DNA of 64,000 nucleotides from a bacterium HR29 (lineage in GTDB: Bacteria > Chloroflexota > Dehalococcoidia > Tepidiformales > Tepidiformaceae): contig BEIF01000001.1 of assembly GCA_002898215.1 (NCBI GenBank), forward strand, positions 98,501 through 162,500, written 5' to 3'. Below, one piece after another: positions 35,704 through 43,692 of this stretch (position 1 is its first letter; every line of letters starts with the position of its first letter). Made by a program: the position numbers and the translations under genes. Under the pieces are notes generated by a model that worked only from the letters and a program-made list of their open reading frames with translations, had not been told where the DNA came from and did no database searches.

Positions 35704-37077
35704 ATGACGAACACCCTGACTCGTCCCCGGGCGTCGGTCGCCGTTCGGGACGGTATCGCCCCCGCCCGGTACCGCGCCTACACACTCCACAACATCGACC
35801 AACTTCCCCAGTACGCCCTCCTCGACGACGAACAGCGTTGGGCAATCGAGGTTGTCGGCAGGGTGCTGCCGTTCAAGACGAACAGCTACGTGTGTTCCGA
35901 GCTCATCGACTGGAAGGCGGTGCCCGATGACCCGATGTTCGTTCTGAACTTCCCGCAGCGCGAAATGCTTCGACCCGAGCACTTCGAGCGGGTCGAGCAC
36001 GCGCTTCGGCGTTACGGCGATGGGAGCCCGGAGTTCGAGGCCGTCGTGACGGAGGTTCGCCGGGACCTCAACCCCCACCCTGCCGGACAGCTCGAACATA
36101 ACGTCCCCGACCTGTACGGGGAGCGGCTCCGCGGGATGCAGCACAAGTATCGCGAGACGGTGCTCTTCTTTCCGAGCAACGGTCAGACCTGCCACGCCTA
36201 CTGCACCTTCTGCTTCCGCTGGCCACAGTTCATCGGCGACGACTCCCTGAAGTTCGCCATGCGCGAGGCGCAGCTTCTCGTGGAGTACCTCCGTACCCAT
36301 CGCGAGGTCACCGACGTCCTCTTCACTGGCGGCGACCCGATGGTGATGAGTGCCCGGAACCTCGCCCGCTACCTCGACCCGCTCCTCCAATCCGACATTC
36401 CGCACGTCCGCACGATCCGCATCGGGACGAAGGCTCTCGCCTACTGGCCCTACCGCTTTCTCACCGACAGCGATGCGGACGAGGTGCTCGCCCTCTTTCG
36501 GCGCATCGTGCAGCGCGGCTTCCACCTGGCCGTGATGGCCCACTTCAACCACCCTCGGGAGCTTTCGACGCCTGCGGTCGAAGAGGCGATCGCACGGGTT
36601 CGTGCGACCGGGGCCGAAATCCGCACCCAGTCGCCCATCATGCGGCGCATCAACGACGATCCCGCGGTGTGGGCGCGGTTGTGGCAGCGTCAAGTTGAGC
36701 TCGGCTGCATCCCGTACTACATGTTCGTCGCCCGCGACACCGGCGCCCAGCATTACTTCGCGGTGCCCCTTGTCCGCGCCTGGCGGATCTTCCGCGAGGC
36801 CTACGCCAGCGTGAGCGGGCTTGCGCGGACCGTTCGCGGGCCGTCGATGTCCACCGACCCGGGCAAGGTTCACGTGCTTGGCGAAGCGCGGGCCGGCGGT
36901 CAGCGCGTGCTGGCCCTCCAGTTCCTCCAGGCGCGGAATCCAGACTGGGCGTTGCGTCCCTTCTTCGCCGAATGGGACGAGGGGGCGTGCTGGCTCGATG
37001 AGCTGCGCCCTGCCTTCGGCGAGGCGGAGTTCTTCTTCGAGCCCGAACTGCGGGCAATGTTCGGGCGTCGCCCCTGA
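35704..37077 (+). CDS. KamA-family radical SAM protein (lysine 2,3-aminomutase-like)
   Basis: 457 residues. The [4Fe-4S]/SAM motif CHAYCTFC (Cys163, 167, 170) is followed by FTGGDPMVM and the barrel typical of lysine 2,3-aminomutase relatives (LFFPSNGQTC, RIGTKALAYWPYRF). GPSMSTDPGKVHVLGE near 379-394 places a Lys where KamA binds PLP. The N-terminal about 100 residues differ from classic KamA, so the substrate need not be lysine. AblA-type aminomutases make beta-lysine for the osmolyte N-acetyl-beta-lysine, which would suit c-di-AMP control, but no ablB acetyltransferase is adjacent. AAGGAG precedes the ATG. Confidence 0.8.
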   Translation: MTNTLTRPRASVAVRDGIAPARYRAYTLHNIDQLPQYALLDDEQRWAIEVVGRVLPFKTNSYVCSELIDWKAVPDDPMFVLNFPQREMLRPEHFERVEHALRRYGDGSPEFEAVVTEVRRDLNPHPAGQLEHNVPDLYGERLRGMQHKYRETVLFFPSNGQTCHAYCTFCFRWPQFIGDDSLKFAMREAQLLVEYLRTHREVTDVLFTGGDPMVMSARNLARYLDPLLQSDIPHVRTIRIGTKALAYWPYRFLTDSDADEVLALFRRIVQRGFHLAVMAHFNHPRELSTPAVEEAIARVRATGAEIRTQSPIMRRINDDPAVWARLWQRQVELGCIPYYMFVARDTGAQHYFAVPLVRAWRIFREAYASVSGLARTVRGPSMSTDPGKVHVLGEARAGGQRVLALQFLQARNPDWALRPFFAEWDEGACWLDELRPAFGEAEFFFEPELRAMFGRRP

Positions 37078-37084
37078 TCGGGCG

Positions 37085-37924
37085 CTAGGGGGCGAGCTCG
37101 ACGTTGTCGATGAGGCGCGTCGAGCCGATCCGGGCCGCTAGCGAGAGCAGCGCCGGACGCTCGACGCGCCCTTCGATTTCCTCCAGCGTCTCGTCGTCGG
37201 CCAGGCTCACGTACTCCAGGGCGATGCGCGGCTCCTGCGACACCACCTCGCGCACCGCCGCTCGCAGCCGTTCGGCGTCACGCTCGCCTGCGGCGAAGGC
37301 TTCCCGGGCGGCACACAGCCCTCGGTAGAGAAGCGGCGCGATGGCGCGTTCCTCGGGCGAGAGGTAGACGTTCCGGCTGCTCATCGCCAGCCCGTCCGGC
37401 TCGCGAACGGTTTCGCCCGCCACGATCTCGATGGGGAGGTCGAGGTCCTTCACCATGCGCCGGATGATGCGCAGCTGCTGCGCGTCCTTCTTGCCGAAGT
37501 AGGCCCGGTGCGGTTGGACGGCCGCGAAGAGCTTCACGACCACCGTCGCCACTCCCCGGAAGTGCCCGGGCCGGGCCGCTCCTTCGAGAAGCTGCGAAAG
37601 CCGCTCGACGGTGACGTACGTCTGGAACCCCGGGGGATACATGGCTCCCGCGGTCGGCAGGTACACCGCGTGGACACCTTCGGCTTCCAGCAAGGCGAGG
37701 TCGCGGGCTTCGTCCCGGGGATACCGCTCGAAGTCTTCGTTCGGCCCGAACTGCATCGGGTTCACGAAGATGCTGGCGACCGTCACCTCGTCCCGTTGGC
37801 GCGAGAGTCGGACGAGCGAGAGGTGACCCTCGTGCAGGTACCCCATGGTCGGCACGAAGCCCACCGACCCGCGCACCCCTGCGCGCCAGCGGTGCATCTC
37901 GGCCGGAGAACGGAGAAGTTCCAT
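37085..37924 (-). CDS. panC: Pantothenate synthetase PanC
   Basis: 279 residues. It joins pantoate and beta-alanine with ATP. The family motifs FVPTMGYLHEGHLSLVR (ATP/HIGH-like), VASIFVNPMQFGPNEDFERY, PGHFRGVATVVVKLF, YFGKKDAQQL and MSSRNVYLSPEER are complete. It is last of panD-panB-panC; its ATG shares one base with the panB stop (TGATG). It ends seven bases from the convergent KamA-like gene. Confidence 0.97.
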   Translation of the reverse strand: MELLRSPAEMHRWRAGVRGSVGFVPTMGYLHEGHLSLVRLSRQRDEVTVASIFVNPMQFGPNEDFERYPRDEARDLALLEAEGVHAVYLPTAGAMYPPGFQTYVTVERLSQLLEGAARPGHFRGVATVVVKLFAAVQPHRAYFGKKDAQQLRIIRRMVKDLDLPIEIVAGETVREPDGLAMSSRNVYLSPEERAIAPLLYRGLCAAREAFAAGERDAERLRAAVREVVSQEPRIALEYVSLADDETLEEIEGRVERPALLSLAARIGSTRLIDNVELAP

Positions 37925-38763
37925 CACACCGACGCCAGCTCGCGTAGCGTCGCCTCGTCCATCTCGAAGCTGTGTTCGGCAGTCGGGAAGGTGCCCGCTT
38001 CCACCTCGGCGGCGTACTGGCGGAGGGCGTCGCGGATGGCCGCACCGAGGACCGCGTACCGCTTGGCGTGCTTCAGCACGCGCTGGTCGTCGTAGATGCC
38101 CAAAATGTCGTGGAGCACCTGTACCTGGCCGTCGCAATGCGGCCCCGCGCCGATGCCGATCGTCGGAATCGTAAGCCGTTCCGTGACCATCTTCGCCAGC
38201 GGCGCGGGGATGGTCTCCAGGACAACAGCGAAGGCGCCCGCCTCTTCCAACGCCCGAGCGTCGGCGATGAGCTTCGCCGCTGCGGCGGGCGTCTTCCCCT
38301 GGACCTTGTGACCACCGAGCTGGTTGATGGACTGCGGCGTGAGCCCCAAATGGCCCATCACCGGGATGCCGCACTCGACCATCCGCCGCACGAGGGGGAC
38401 GATGTGGCTTCCCCCTTCGAGCTTGACTGCGGTGGCGCCGCCCTCCTTCAGGAGACGCCCGGCGTTGGCCATCGCCTCGTCGGGGCTGGCCTGGTAGCTC
38501 ATGAACGGCATGTCCGCCACGATGATGGCCCGCTCCGTCCCCCTCACGACCGCCTTCGTGTGGTGGAGCATCTCCTCCATCGTCACCGGGATCGTGGACC
38601 CGTAGCCGAGGACGACGCTCCCCACCGAGTCTCCGACGAGGATGATCGGAATCCCCGCCTGTTCCGCCAGCCGGGCCGTCGGGTAGTCGTAGGCCGTCAC
38701 CATCGCGAAGCGGCGGCCCTGAGCCTTCCATTCCTTCAGCTTGTGGATCGAAAGCCGCGACAT
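37924..38763 (-). CDS. panB: 3-methyl-2-oxobutanoate hydroxymethyltransferase PanB
   Basis: 279 residues. It makes ketopantoate from alpha-ketoisovalerate and methylene-tetrahydrofolate. Motifs: VTAYDYPTARLAEQAGIPII, LVGDSVGSVVLGYGST (metal Asp), KLEGG, VMGHLGLTPQS, VLETIPAPLA and GIGAGPHCDGQ. It starts nine bases after panD and runs into panC, so the three pantothenate genes form one transcript. No panE/ilvC-like ketopantoate reductase is in the window. Confidence 0.97.
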   Translation of the reverse strand: MSRLSIHKLKEWKAQGRRFAMVTAYDYPTARLAEQAGIPIILVGDSVGSVVLGYGSTIPVTMEEMLHHTKAVVRGTERAIIVADMPFMSYQASPDEAMANAGRLLKEGGATAVKLEGGSHIVPLVRRMVECGIPVMGHLGLTPQSINQLGGHKVQGKTPAAAAKLIADARALEEAGAFAVVLETIPAPLAKMVTERLTIPTIGIGAGPHCDGQVQVLHDILGIYDDQRVLKHAKRYAVLGAAIRDALRQYAAEVEAGTFPTAEHSFEMDEATLRELASV

Positions 38764-38772
38764 GTCGCCCCC

Positions 38773-39165
38773 TCAGGCGCCGACGTTGGCTGCTTCGGGA
38801 CGGTGCGCGAAGCCGTCGCCCGCGGTCACCCGCACGATGCGGTTCCGCTCGTCGACGTACACGTGGCGGGGAGCCGCCGCGGCGGCCTCGCCCTCCTCCA
38901 TCCACCGGTAGGTGAGGATGATGACGATGTCGCCGCGGTGGACGAGATGCGCGGCGGCGCCGTTGATGCACACCTCGCCCGTTCCGCGCTCACCGCGGAT
39001 GGCGTACGTTTCGAGCCGGGCGCCGTTCGTCACGTCGAGGACGTGCACCTGCTCGTAGGGCAGGATCCCCGCCGCTTCCATCAGGTCGGGGTCCAGCGTG
39101 ATGGAGCCCTCGTAGTGAAGGTTCGCGTCCGTGACGGTGGCCCGATGGATCTTGCCCGAAAGCAT
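38773..39165 (-). CDS. panD: Aspartate 1-decarboxylase PanD
   Basis: 130-residue proenzyme that makes beta-alanine from aspartate. Self-cleavage is expected at Gly20-Ser21 in [11 protein letters not shown], leaving a pyruvoyl group on the alpha chain; Lys5 and His7 in SGKIHRA, and [14 protein letters not shown] and GDIVIILTY are typical. The ATG at 39165 begins the conserved sequence; the open frame continues upstream without homology. It heads the pan operon, with its own promoter and a structured leader. Confidence 0.96.
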   Translation of the reverse strand: MLSGKIHRATVTDANLHYEGSITLDPDLMEAAGILPYEQVHVLDVTNGARLETYAIRGERGTGEVCINGAAAHLVHRGDIVIILTYRWMEEGEAAAAAPRHVYVDERNRIVRVTAGDGFAHRPEAANVGA

Positions 39166-39204
39166 CAGCCGCACGCCGGGTCGCCTCCTCGCCCGAAACG
39201 AGAA

Positions 39205-39223
39205 CCCCGCTCGGCGAGCGGGG
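39205..39223 (-). promoter_or_regulatory. Strong hairpin in the panD leader (possible Pan RNA motif)
   Basis: CCCCGCTC and GAGCGGGG form a perfect 8-base-pair stem with a three-base loop, 40 bases before the panD ATG and within the predicted transcript (start near 39325). The leader also holds GACCCGAG twice (39283-39276 and 39264-39257 by reading the reverse strand). A conserved Pan RNA motif is known before pantothenate genes in Chloroflexota and others, but I cannot match its fold by eye. Confidence 0.4.
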
Positions 39224-39331
39224 TACGGCTGCGGCATCACCACGTCCGTACCGGCCACTCGGGTCCAGGCGGACTTCGCGTCTCGGGTCGGTCGAACAAG
39301 CTCGCCTTCCGTTCGGATAGACGGCGCTTCC

Positions 39332-39360
39332 ATCCTGCGCTTCCCGAAGCCGCCTGTCAA
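39332..39360 (-). promoter_or_regulatory. Predicted promoter of panDBC
   Basis: Reverse strand TTGACA (39360-39355), 17-base spacer and CAGGAT (39337-39332). The first 12 bases TTGACAGGCGGC equal those of the nadA promoter. The leader before panD would be about 160 bases. Confidence 0.5.
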
Positions 39361-39455
39361 CGGTCGGCGGGACCCCGTCCGAACAGGGTTGCGGGCCGCC
39401 GCGCGGTGGGCATATCCTTCGCCAACAACGAAATATCCCCGGAGGCTTCCACCCC

Positions 39456-40418
39456 ATGGCCGAAATCCGCCACCCGTTCGTTGAAGCGAACGGCATCCGC
39501 ATCCACATCGCCGAGGCCGGCGAGGGTCCGCTGGTGCTCCTCTGTCACGGCTTCCCCGAATCGTGGTACTCCTGGCGCCACCAGCTTCCCGCCCTCGCCG
39601 CCGCCGGTTTCCATGCTGTCGCTCCCGATATGCGCGGCTACGGCCAGACGGATGCCCCGGACCCCATCGATGCCTACACCCAATTCGACATCGTCGGCGA
39701 TATGGTGGGGCTCCTCGATGCCCTCGGGGCGGAGCGCGCGGTGATCGTCGGCCACGATTGGGGCGCGCCCGTGGCGTGGAATGCTGCCTTGTGGCGCCCC
39801 GACCGCTTCCGAGCCGTCGTCGGCATGAGCGTGCCGTTCACCCCCCGCTCCCAGGTTCCCCCCACCCAGGCGTTCAAGGCGGTCTATGGCGACCGATTCT
39901 TCTACATCCTCTACTTCCAAGAGCCGGGCAAGGCCGAAGCCGAGCTGGAACGCGACGTCCGCCGCACGCTGCGGATGACGCTCTACACGGCATCGGGCGA
40001 GGGGCCCGACCGCTCGATCCTTCCCGTGCTGCCGAAGACGGCCGGCTTCCTCGACGGCATGGTCGACCCCGGTGAGGACGGCCTACCGTCCTGGCTGGGC
40101 AAAGAAGACCTGGACTTCTACACTTCCGAATTTCGGCGGCGCGGCTTTCGTGGCGGCCTCAACTGGTACCGCAACATGGATAGGAACTGGCGTCTCTCTG
40201 CCCCCTGGGCCGGGACCAAGGTGACCGTTCCCGCGCTCTTCATCTCCGGAGAGCGGGACGTCGTCCGCGCCATGGCGCCCGGTGCAGCCGAAGCCATGCG
40301 CGAGTGGGTGCCGAACCTCCGCGACATCATCTGGCTGCCGGGGTGCGGCCACTGGACGCAGCAGGAGCGCCCGGAGGAAGTGAACGCCGCGCTGGTCGAA
40401 TTCCTCCGCTCGCTCTGA
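39456..40418 (+). CDS. Alpha/beta hydrolase, epoxide hydrolase-like
   Basis: 320 residues. [18 protein letters not shown] (oxyanion HGFP), [11 protein letters not shown], and the nucleophile elbow [10 protein letters not shown] with Asp are the soluble epoxide hydrolase/haloalkane dehalogenase pattern; the general-base His lies in [11 protein letters not shown]. An [10 protein letters not shown] segment supplies a likely lid Tyr, which favours epoxide hydrolase. The acid is probably the Asp of GERDVV. It is a single gene divergent from panD. Confidence 0.87.
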   Translation: MAEIRHPFVEANGIRIHIAEAGEGPLVLLCHGFPESWYSWRHQLPALAAAGFHAVAPDMRGYGQTDAPDPIDAYTQFDIVGDMVGLLDALGAERAVIVGHDWGAPVAWNAALWRPDRFRAVVGMSVPFTPRSQVPPTQAFKAVYGDRFFYILYFQEPGKAEAELERDVRRTLRMTLYTASGEGPDRSILPVLPKTAGFLDGMVDPGEDGLPSWLGKEDLDFYTSEFRRRGFRGGLNWYRNMDRNWRLSAPWAGTKVTVPALFISGERDVVRAMAPGAAEAMREWVPNLRDIIWLPGCGHWTQQERPEEVNAALVEFLRSL

Positions 40419-40461
40419 AAAACGACATGGGTTGACGCGGCCGGCCGGTATGCTGCGCGCC

Positions 40462-41160
40462 ATGCGCCGCGCTGGACCCTTCTTCCTCGTTTCGGTGCTG
40501 CTCCTCGGGTTCGCCGCTGCCTGTCGCGCCGGGAGCGCCGAGCCGACGCCCACGCCCGTGCCGACCTCGACGCCGACGGCGACGCCCTCACCGACGCCGA
40601 CGGCCACTCCCACCCCTTCTCCCACCCCCACACCGACAGAAACACCGATGCCGACGCCCACCCCGACCCCTACCCCGCCGCCACCTCCGCCCACCCCAAC
40701 GCCTGTCCCGCAGCGCCCGCCCCCGCCGCCGGCCGGTGGGAGTATCCCGATTCCTCCGCCTCCCGGCGGACCGTTCTTCCTCCCTACCCCTACGCCCGAC
40801 GACCTCGTGGAGCGATGTGAAGGGGAGGCGAGGATTCCCGCCGCCCACCCCTTCACGGTAGAGGTACGCTGCGTTTCGTTCGGGTACCGCACATTGTTCG
40901 AGATCGAGGTCAGCACGGACTATTTTGCCCGCCTCGATTATCCCGTCTGGATTCGGGTCACTGTCGACCCCCCGCAGGGCTTGGGGGACTCCGTCACTGG
41001 ATTCTTGTTCTACGACGGCGACCGGCGAACTTTCGCGTGGCCGCGCGAATTCGCCTACTACACTGAGGCTCGTACCGGCAGGTACGACATCCGGGTAGAG
41101 GCTGCACAGAGGGCCGGCTTCTTCCAGACCGTCGCTTCGGGCTCCTTCACGATCCGCTAG
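40462..41160 (+). CDS. Lipoprotein with Thr/Pro-rich linker
   Basis: 232 residues. A signal peptide with lipobox (FLVSVLLLGFAAAC) gives a lipidated Cys at about residue 21. About 80 residues of PTPTP/SPTPT repeats follow as an extended stalk, then a PPPP-rich stretch, and a C-terminal about 115-residue beta-rich domain (PFTVEVRCVSFGYRTLFEIE) that I do not recognise. Two cysteines there could form a disulfide. ATG at 40462 puts the signal peptide at the N-terminus; 40450 is also possible. Its end overlaps the convergent peptidase gene by 14 bases. Confidence 0.7.
   Translation: MRRAGPFFLVSVLLLGFAAACRAGSAEPTPTPVPTSTPTATPSPTPTATPTPSPTPTPTETPMPTPTPTPTPPPPPPTPTPVPQRPPPPPAGGSIPIPPPPGGPFFLPTPTPDDLVERCEGEARIPAAHPFTVEVRCVSFGYRTLFEIEVSTDYFARLDYPVWIRVTVDPPQGLGDSVTGFLFYDGDRRTFAWPREFAYYTEARTGRYDIRVEAAQRAGFFQTVASGSFTIR
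40545..40730 (+). repeat. Low-complexity CCNAC/ACGCC repeats coding Thr-Pro
   Basis: Degenerate tandem hexamer-like units (ACGCCG, ACCCCC, ACACCG) coding the Thr-Pro stalk of the lipoprotein. Such repeats can vary in length between strains. Confidence 0.6.
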
Positions 41161-42151
41161 CGGCCCACTCGGCGGCCGAGGGGACGCCGGCGAGACCGTG
41201 CGCAGCCCGAACGCTGCGGAGGAGCGCGAACTCCACGGCCCGCTGCACCATCACCGCCAGAGTCAGCACGTCGCTGGGCTCGACCGGCACGGCGCCCGTG
41301 GCGGCGACCCAGGCGATGTCCCCGTCGCCGAACGTGTGCACAGGGACGACGCACCGCGCGATGGCATCGTGGACGGCCGCCGCCAGCCGTTGGAGGACGT
41401 AGTGGTCCGCCGCGGCGTTCGTTGCCGCGACCGCGAGCGTCGTCGCCTCCCGGGCGAACATCCCCTCCGGGGGGCGCCGCGCCAAGGCGTGCTCGAGGTC
41501 CCACATCTCGCCCGGCGTGTCGCCCCTCGGCCCCGCCATGAGATCGCCCGTAGCGGGGTCGACCACGACTCCGAGCGCGTTCGTGACTACCAGTGCTCCC
41601 GCCACCAGCCCCTTCGGCCCGGCGAGACTGGCCGTGCCCACGCCGCCCTTCAGCGCCCGCTCCGGGCCTGCGAGTTTCGCGACCGTAGCGCCGGCTCCCG
41701 CACCCACGCTCCCCTCGGCTACGGGGCCAGAGCGGGCGCGGGCCGCGGCCGCATAGCCATCGTCGGCAGTCGGCCAGGCGTCGGCACGTCCGATGCCCAG
41801 GTCGAAGAGCACGCCGGCCGTCACGATGGGGACCTTTCCGGCCCGCGTGGGAAACCCCTCGCCGCGTTCGCGCAGCCAGCGCATGACCCCATCGGCAGCG
41901 GCGAGGCCGAAGGCGCTCCCGCCCGCCAGCAGGATCGCGTCACAGCGGCGGACGAGATTCGCGGGTGCCAGCACGTCGGTCTCCCGCGTCCCGGGCGCGC
42001 CGCCCCGCACATCGACCGCGGTGGTCGCGCCGCCGGTGAGGATCACCGTGCAGCCGGTTGCGGCAGCACGCTTGGTCACGTGTCCGACGCGGATCCCCTC
42101 GACGTCGGTGATGGCGTTCCGCCTCCCTGGAACGAACAGGCGGTCAGTCAC
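41147..42151 (-). CDS. P1 family (DmpA/NylC-type) N-terminal nucleophile peptidase
   Basis: 334 residues. It has the P1 signature NAITDVEGIRVGHVTKR, LAGGSAFGLAAADGVMRWL, SVGAGAGATVAKL and the autocleavage region FAREATTLAVAATNA, where the chain should split before Thr237 (usually Asn-Thr or Asn-Ser; here Ala-Thr). Relatives are L-aminopeptidase/D-esterases and nylon-oligomer hydrolases. GTG at 42151 overlaps the upstream gene by eight bases. It is the last gene of the mutM operon. Confidence 0.82.
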   Translation of the reverse strand: MTDRLFVPGRRNAITDVEGIRVGHVTKRAAATGCTVILTGGATTAVDVRGGAPGTRETDVLAPANLVRRCDAILLAGGSAFGLAAADGVMRWLRERGEGFPTRAGKVPIVTAGVLFDLGIGRADAWPTADDGYAAAARARSGPVAEGSVGAGAGATVAKLAGPERALKGGVGTASLAGPKGLVAGALVVTNALGVVVDPATGDLMAGPRGDTPGEMWDLEHALARRPPEGMFAREATTLAVAATNAAADHYVLQRLAAAVHDAIARCVVPVHTFGDGDIAWVAATGAVPVEPSDVLTLAVMVQRAVEFALLRSVRAAHGLAGVPSAAEWAASGS

Positions 42152-42770
42152 CGCCCCCTCCGCGGCCCTCCAAGTAAGCGCCCAGAAACCCCCGGGCGAT
42201 TGCCACCAGCTCGGCGGTGGTGTCGGCGACGTTTGCCGCGTCCTCCTCCCGCAAGGCGAGCGCTGCCACGCCGTCGACCACCGCCCAAACGGCTTCCCAA
42301 GCATGGCGCCATTCGTTCACCGTTCCCAAAAGGAACCCGTCCCGTTCGCTCAGCGCCACGAGCGGCGTAAGCCAGGAGAGGTCGCCGAGGGCGCGAAGCC
42401 GCTCGGCATGGGCGAGCCCCGCCGAGCCCAGGCCGAGGTCTCCGGCGATGACCTCGGGGGCGCGCGTTGCGGCTCGCTGGATGAGTTCGACCCACGCGTC
42501 TGTCCCCGGTATCGGACCCATGAGGCGCTCCGCGACCGGTCGGCTCCGGTCCTCCAAGGCCCGCGCGACGGCCGCGAGCTGGCGGGCCGCCCGGCCGGCC
42601 ATCGCCCCGAGCGCCGCCACGAGCACCGGACGGTCGGCCTCCGCGGCGGTCACCAGGGAGCGCAGCAGCGAATCCGACGCCACCTGAGGCACGCGCAGCG
42701 TCGTCCGATGGTAGGCGCGGAGGAACTCCAGCTCGCTCAGTCCGCCTGGGTACTTGCCCACGGCTCGCAT
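42144..42770 (-). CDS. Helical protein of unknown function
   Basis: 208 residues, all helical and Ala/Leu-rich (LRSLVTAAEADRPVLVAALGA; RAARQLAAVARALEDRS). No membrane segment, metal site or known family. It starts one base after the phosphotransferase-like gene stop and overlaps the peptidase start, so it is fully embedded in the mutM transcript. Confidence 0.6.
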   Translation of the reverse strand: MRAVGKYPGGLSELEFLRAYHRTTLRVPQVASDSLLRSLVTAAEADRPVLVAALGAMAGRAARQLAAVARALEDRSRPVAERLMGPIPGTDAWVELIQRAATRAPEVIAGDLGLGSAGLAHAERLRALGDLSWLTPLVALSERDGFLLGTVNEWRHAWEAVWAVVDGVAALALREEDAANVADTTAELVAIARGFLGAYLEGRGGGGD

Positions 42771-42771
42771 T

Positions 42772-43692
42772 CTACGCAGGCCACAAGGCGGAACGGATGG
42801 CGGCGGCCAGCGGATGCTCCCCGGCGGGTTCTCGAAGCGCCCGCTCGATGCGCCGGGCTGCGGTCACCAGGCGCTCCGTGGCGGCATCGTCCCCGAACAC
42901 TTCGACCTGACGCCGCGGAAGGAGGAGCAGCTCCTCCACGCCCCAGACGATCGCGGCCACGTCGACGAGGTCACGTGCCGCAGCGATGCCGCGCCGTCGA
43001 CCGTACCGCTCGGCCAGCGCCGCGCGCTCTTCCGCGGCGAGGCCGGATGTGGCGATGAGCGCTGCGACGTCGAGGAGCTGAGCCCCGAAGCCAGCTCGTG
43101 CGTAGTCGACCACCGCGACGCCGCTCCCTCCGAAGAGAACGTTCGCGGCTGTCGGGTGGCCGTGTACGAAGCCGAAGGGCGTGTCGGCCAGGAGCTCCCG
43201 TGTCGCGGCGAAGAGCGGCTCTGCAGGCGCGCGCTCGTGGGCCGCGAACCCGAGACGATAGAGCGGAGGCGGAGCGGGCGGCAGCACTTCCCTGGGCGTG
43301 CGCTCCCAGCGCAGCCCCTCGCGAATGCCGACCTCGTGGAGGTGGGCCAGCGCGTCGACAGCTTCCGCCCACCGTTCGACTCCGAGAGCGAAGCCGGTGG
43401 CAGGGGTCGCCTCGGGGTCGATTTCGATGGGCACCTCACCTGCGAAACCTGCGATCCGGGGAACGAAGGGTAGCCGCAGCGGTTGGAGCGCCTCCAGCAC
43501 GGCGGCGTGGTTCGCGGCCGCCTCCGAGTCGGCGAACCGCCGTACGATGTACCGCCGCAGCCCTCGCCGTTCTCGGACCTCGATCTCGAGCGGAGCGACC
43601 CGGCTCGGCCCCGCCGCTTCGATGCGCACGGTCGCCTCCGCCCCCAGCCGTAGCGCGCGACGAACCACCTCCTCGTCGAGGACACCGCTCAT
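42772..43692 (-). CDS. Aminoglycoside phosphotransferase-fold protein with altered catalytic motif
   Basis: 306 residues of the APH/ChoK-like kinase fold. The N-lobe is short; VDALAHLHEVG, the catalytic-loop region FGFVHGHPTAANVLFGG and VVDYARAGFGAQLLDVA are recognisable. The Brenner motif is normally HGDxxxxN, and its catalytic Asp is His here (HGHPTAAN), while the metal-binding Asp of VVDYA is kept. It may be a pseudokinase or use another base. The start ATGA overlaps the mutM stop. Confidence 0.7.
   Translation of the reverse strand: MSGVLDEEVVRRALRLGAEATVRIEAAGPSRVAPLEIEVRERRGLRRYIVRRFADSEAAANHAAVLEALQPLRLPFVPRIAGFAGEVPIEIDPEATPATGFALGVERWAEAVDALAHLHEVGIREGLRWERTPREVLPPAPPPLYRLGFAAHERAPAEPLFAATRELLADTPFGFVHGHPTAANVLFGGSGVAVVDYARAGFGAQLLDVAALIATSGLAAEERAALAERYGRRRGIAAARDLVDVAAIVWGVEELLLLPRRQVEVFGDDAATERLVTAARRIERALREPAGEHPLAAAIRSALWPA

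Noticed and set aside
35173..37077. Confident call of a radical SAM-modified peptide (RiPP) system
   Set aside because: The peptide is only 17 residues with no leader/core pattern, and the enzyme is KamA-like without a SPASM or RRE domain; kept only as a possibility.
40545..40730. Thr-Pro repeats as a CRISPR or VNTR array
   Set aside because: Short degenerate codon repeats in frame inside a lipoprotein stalk, with no spacers.
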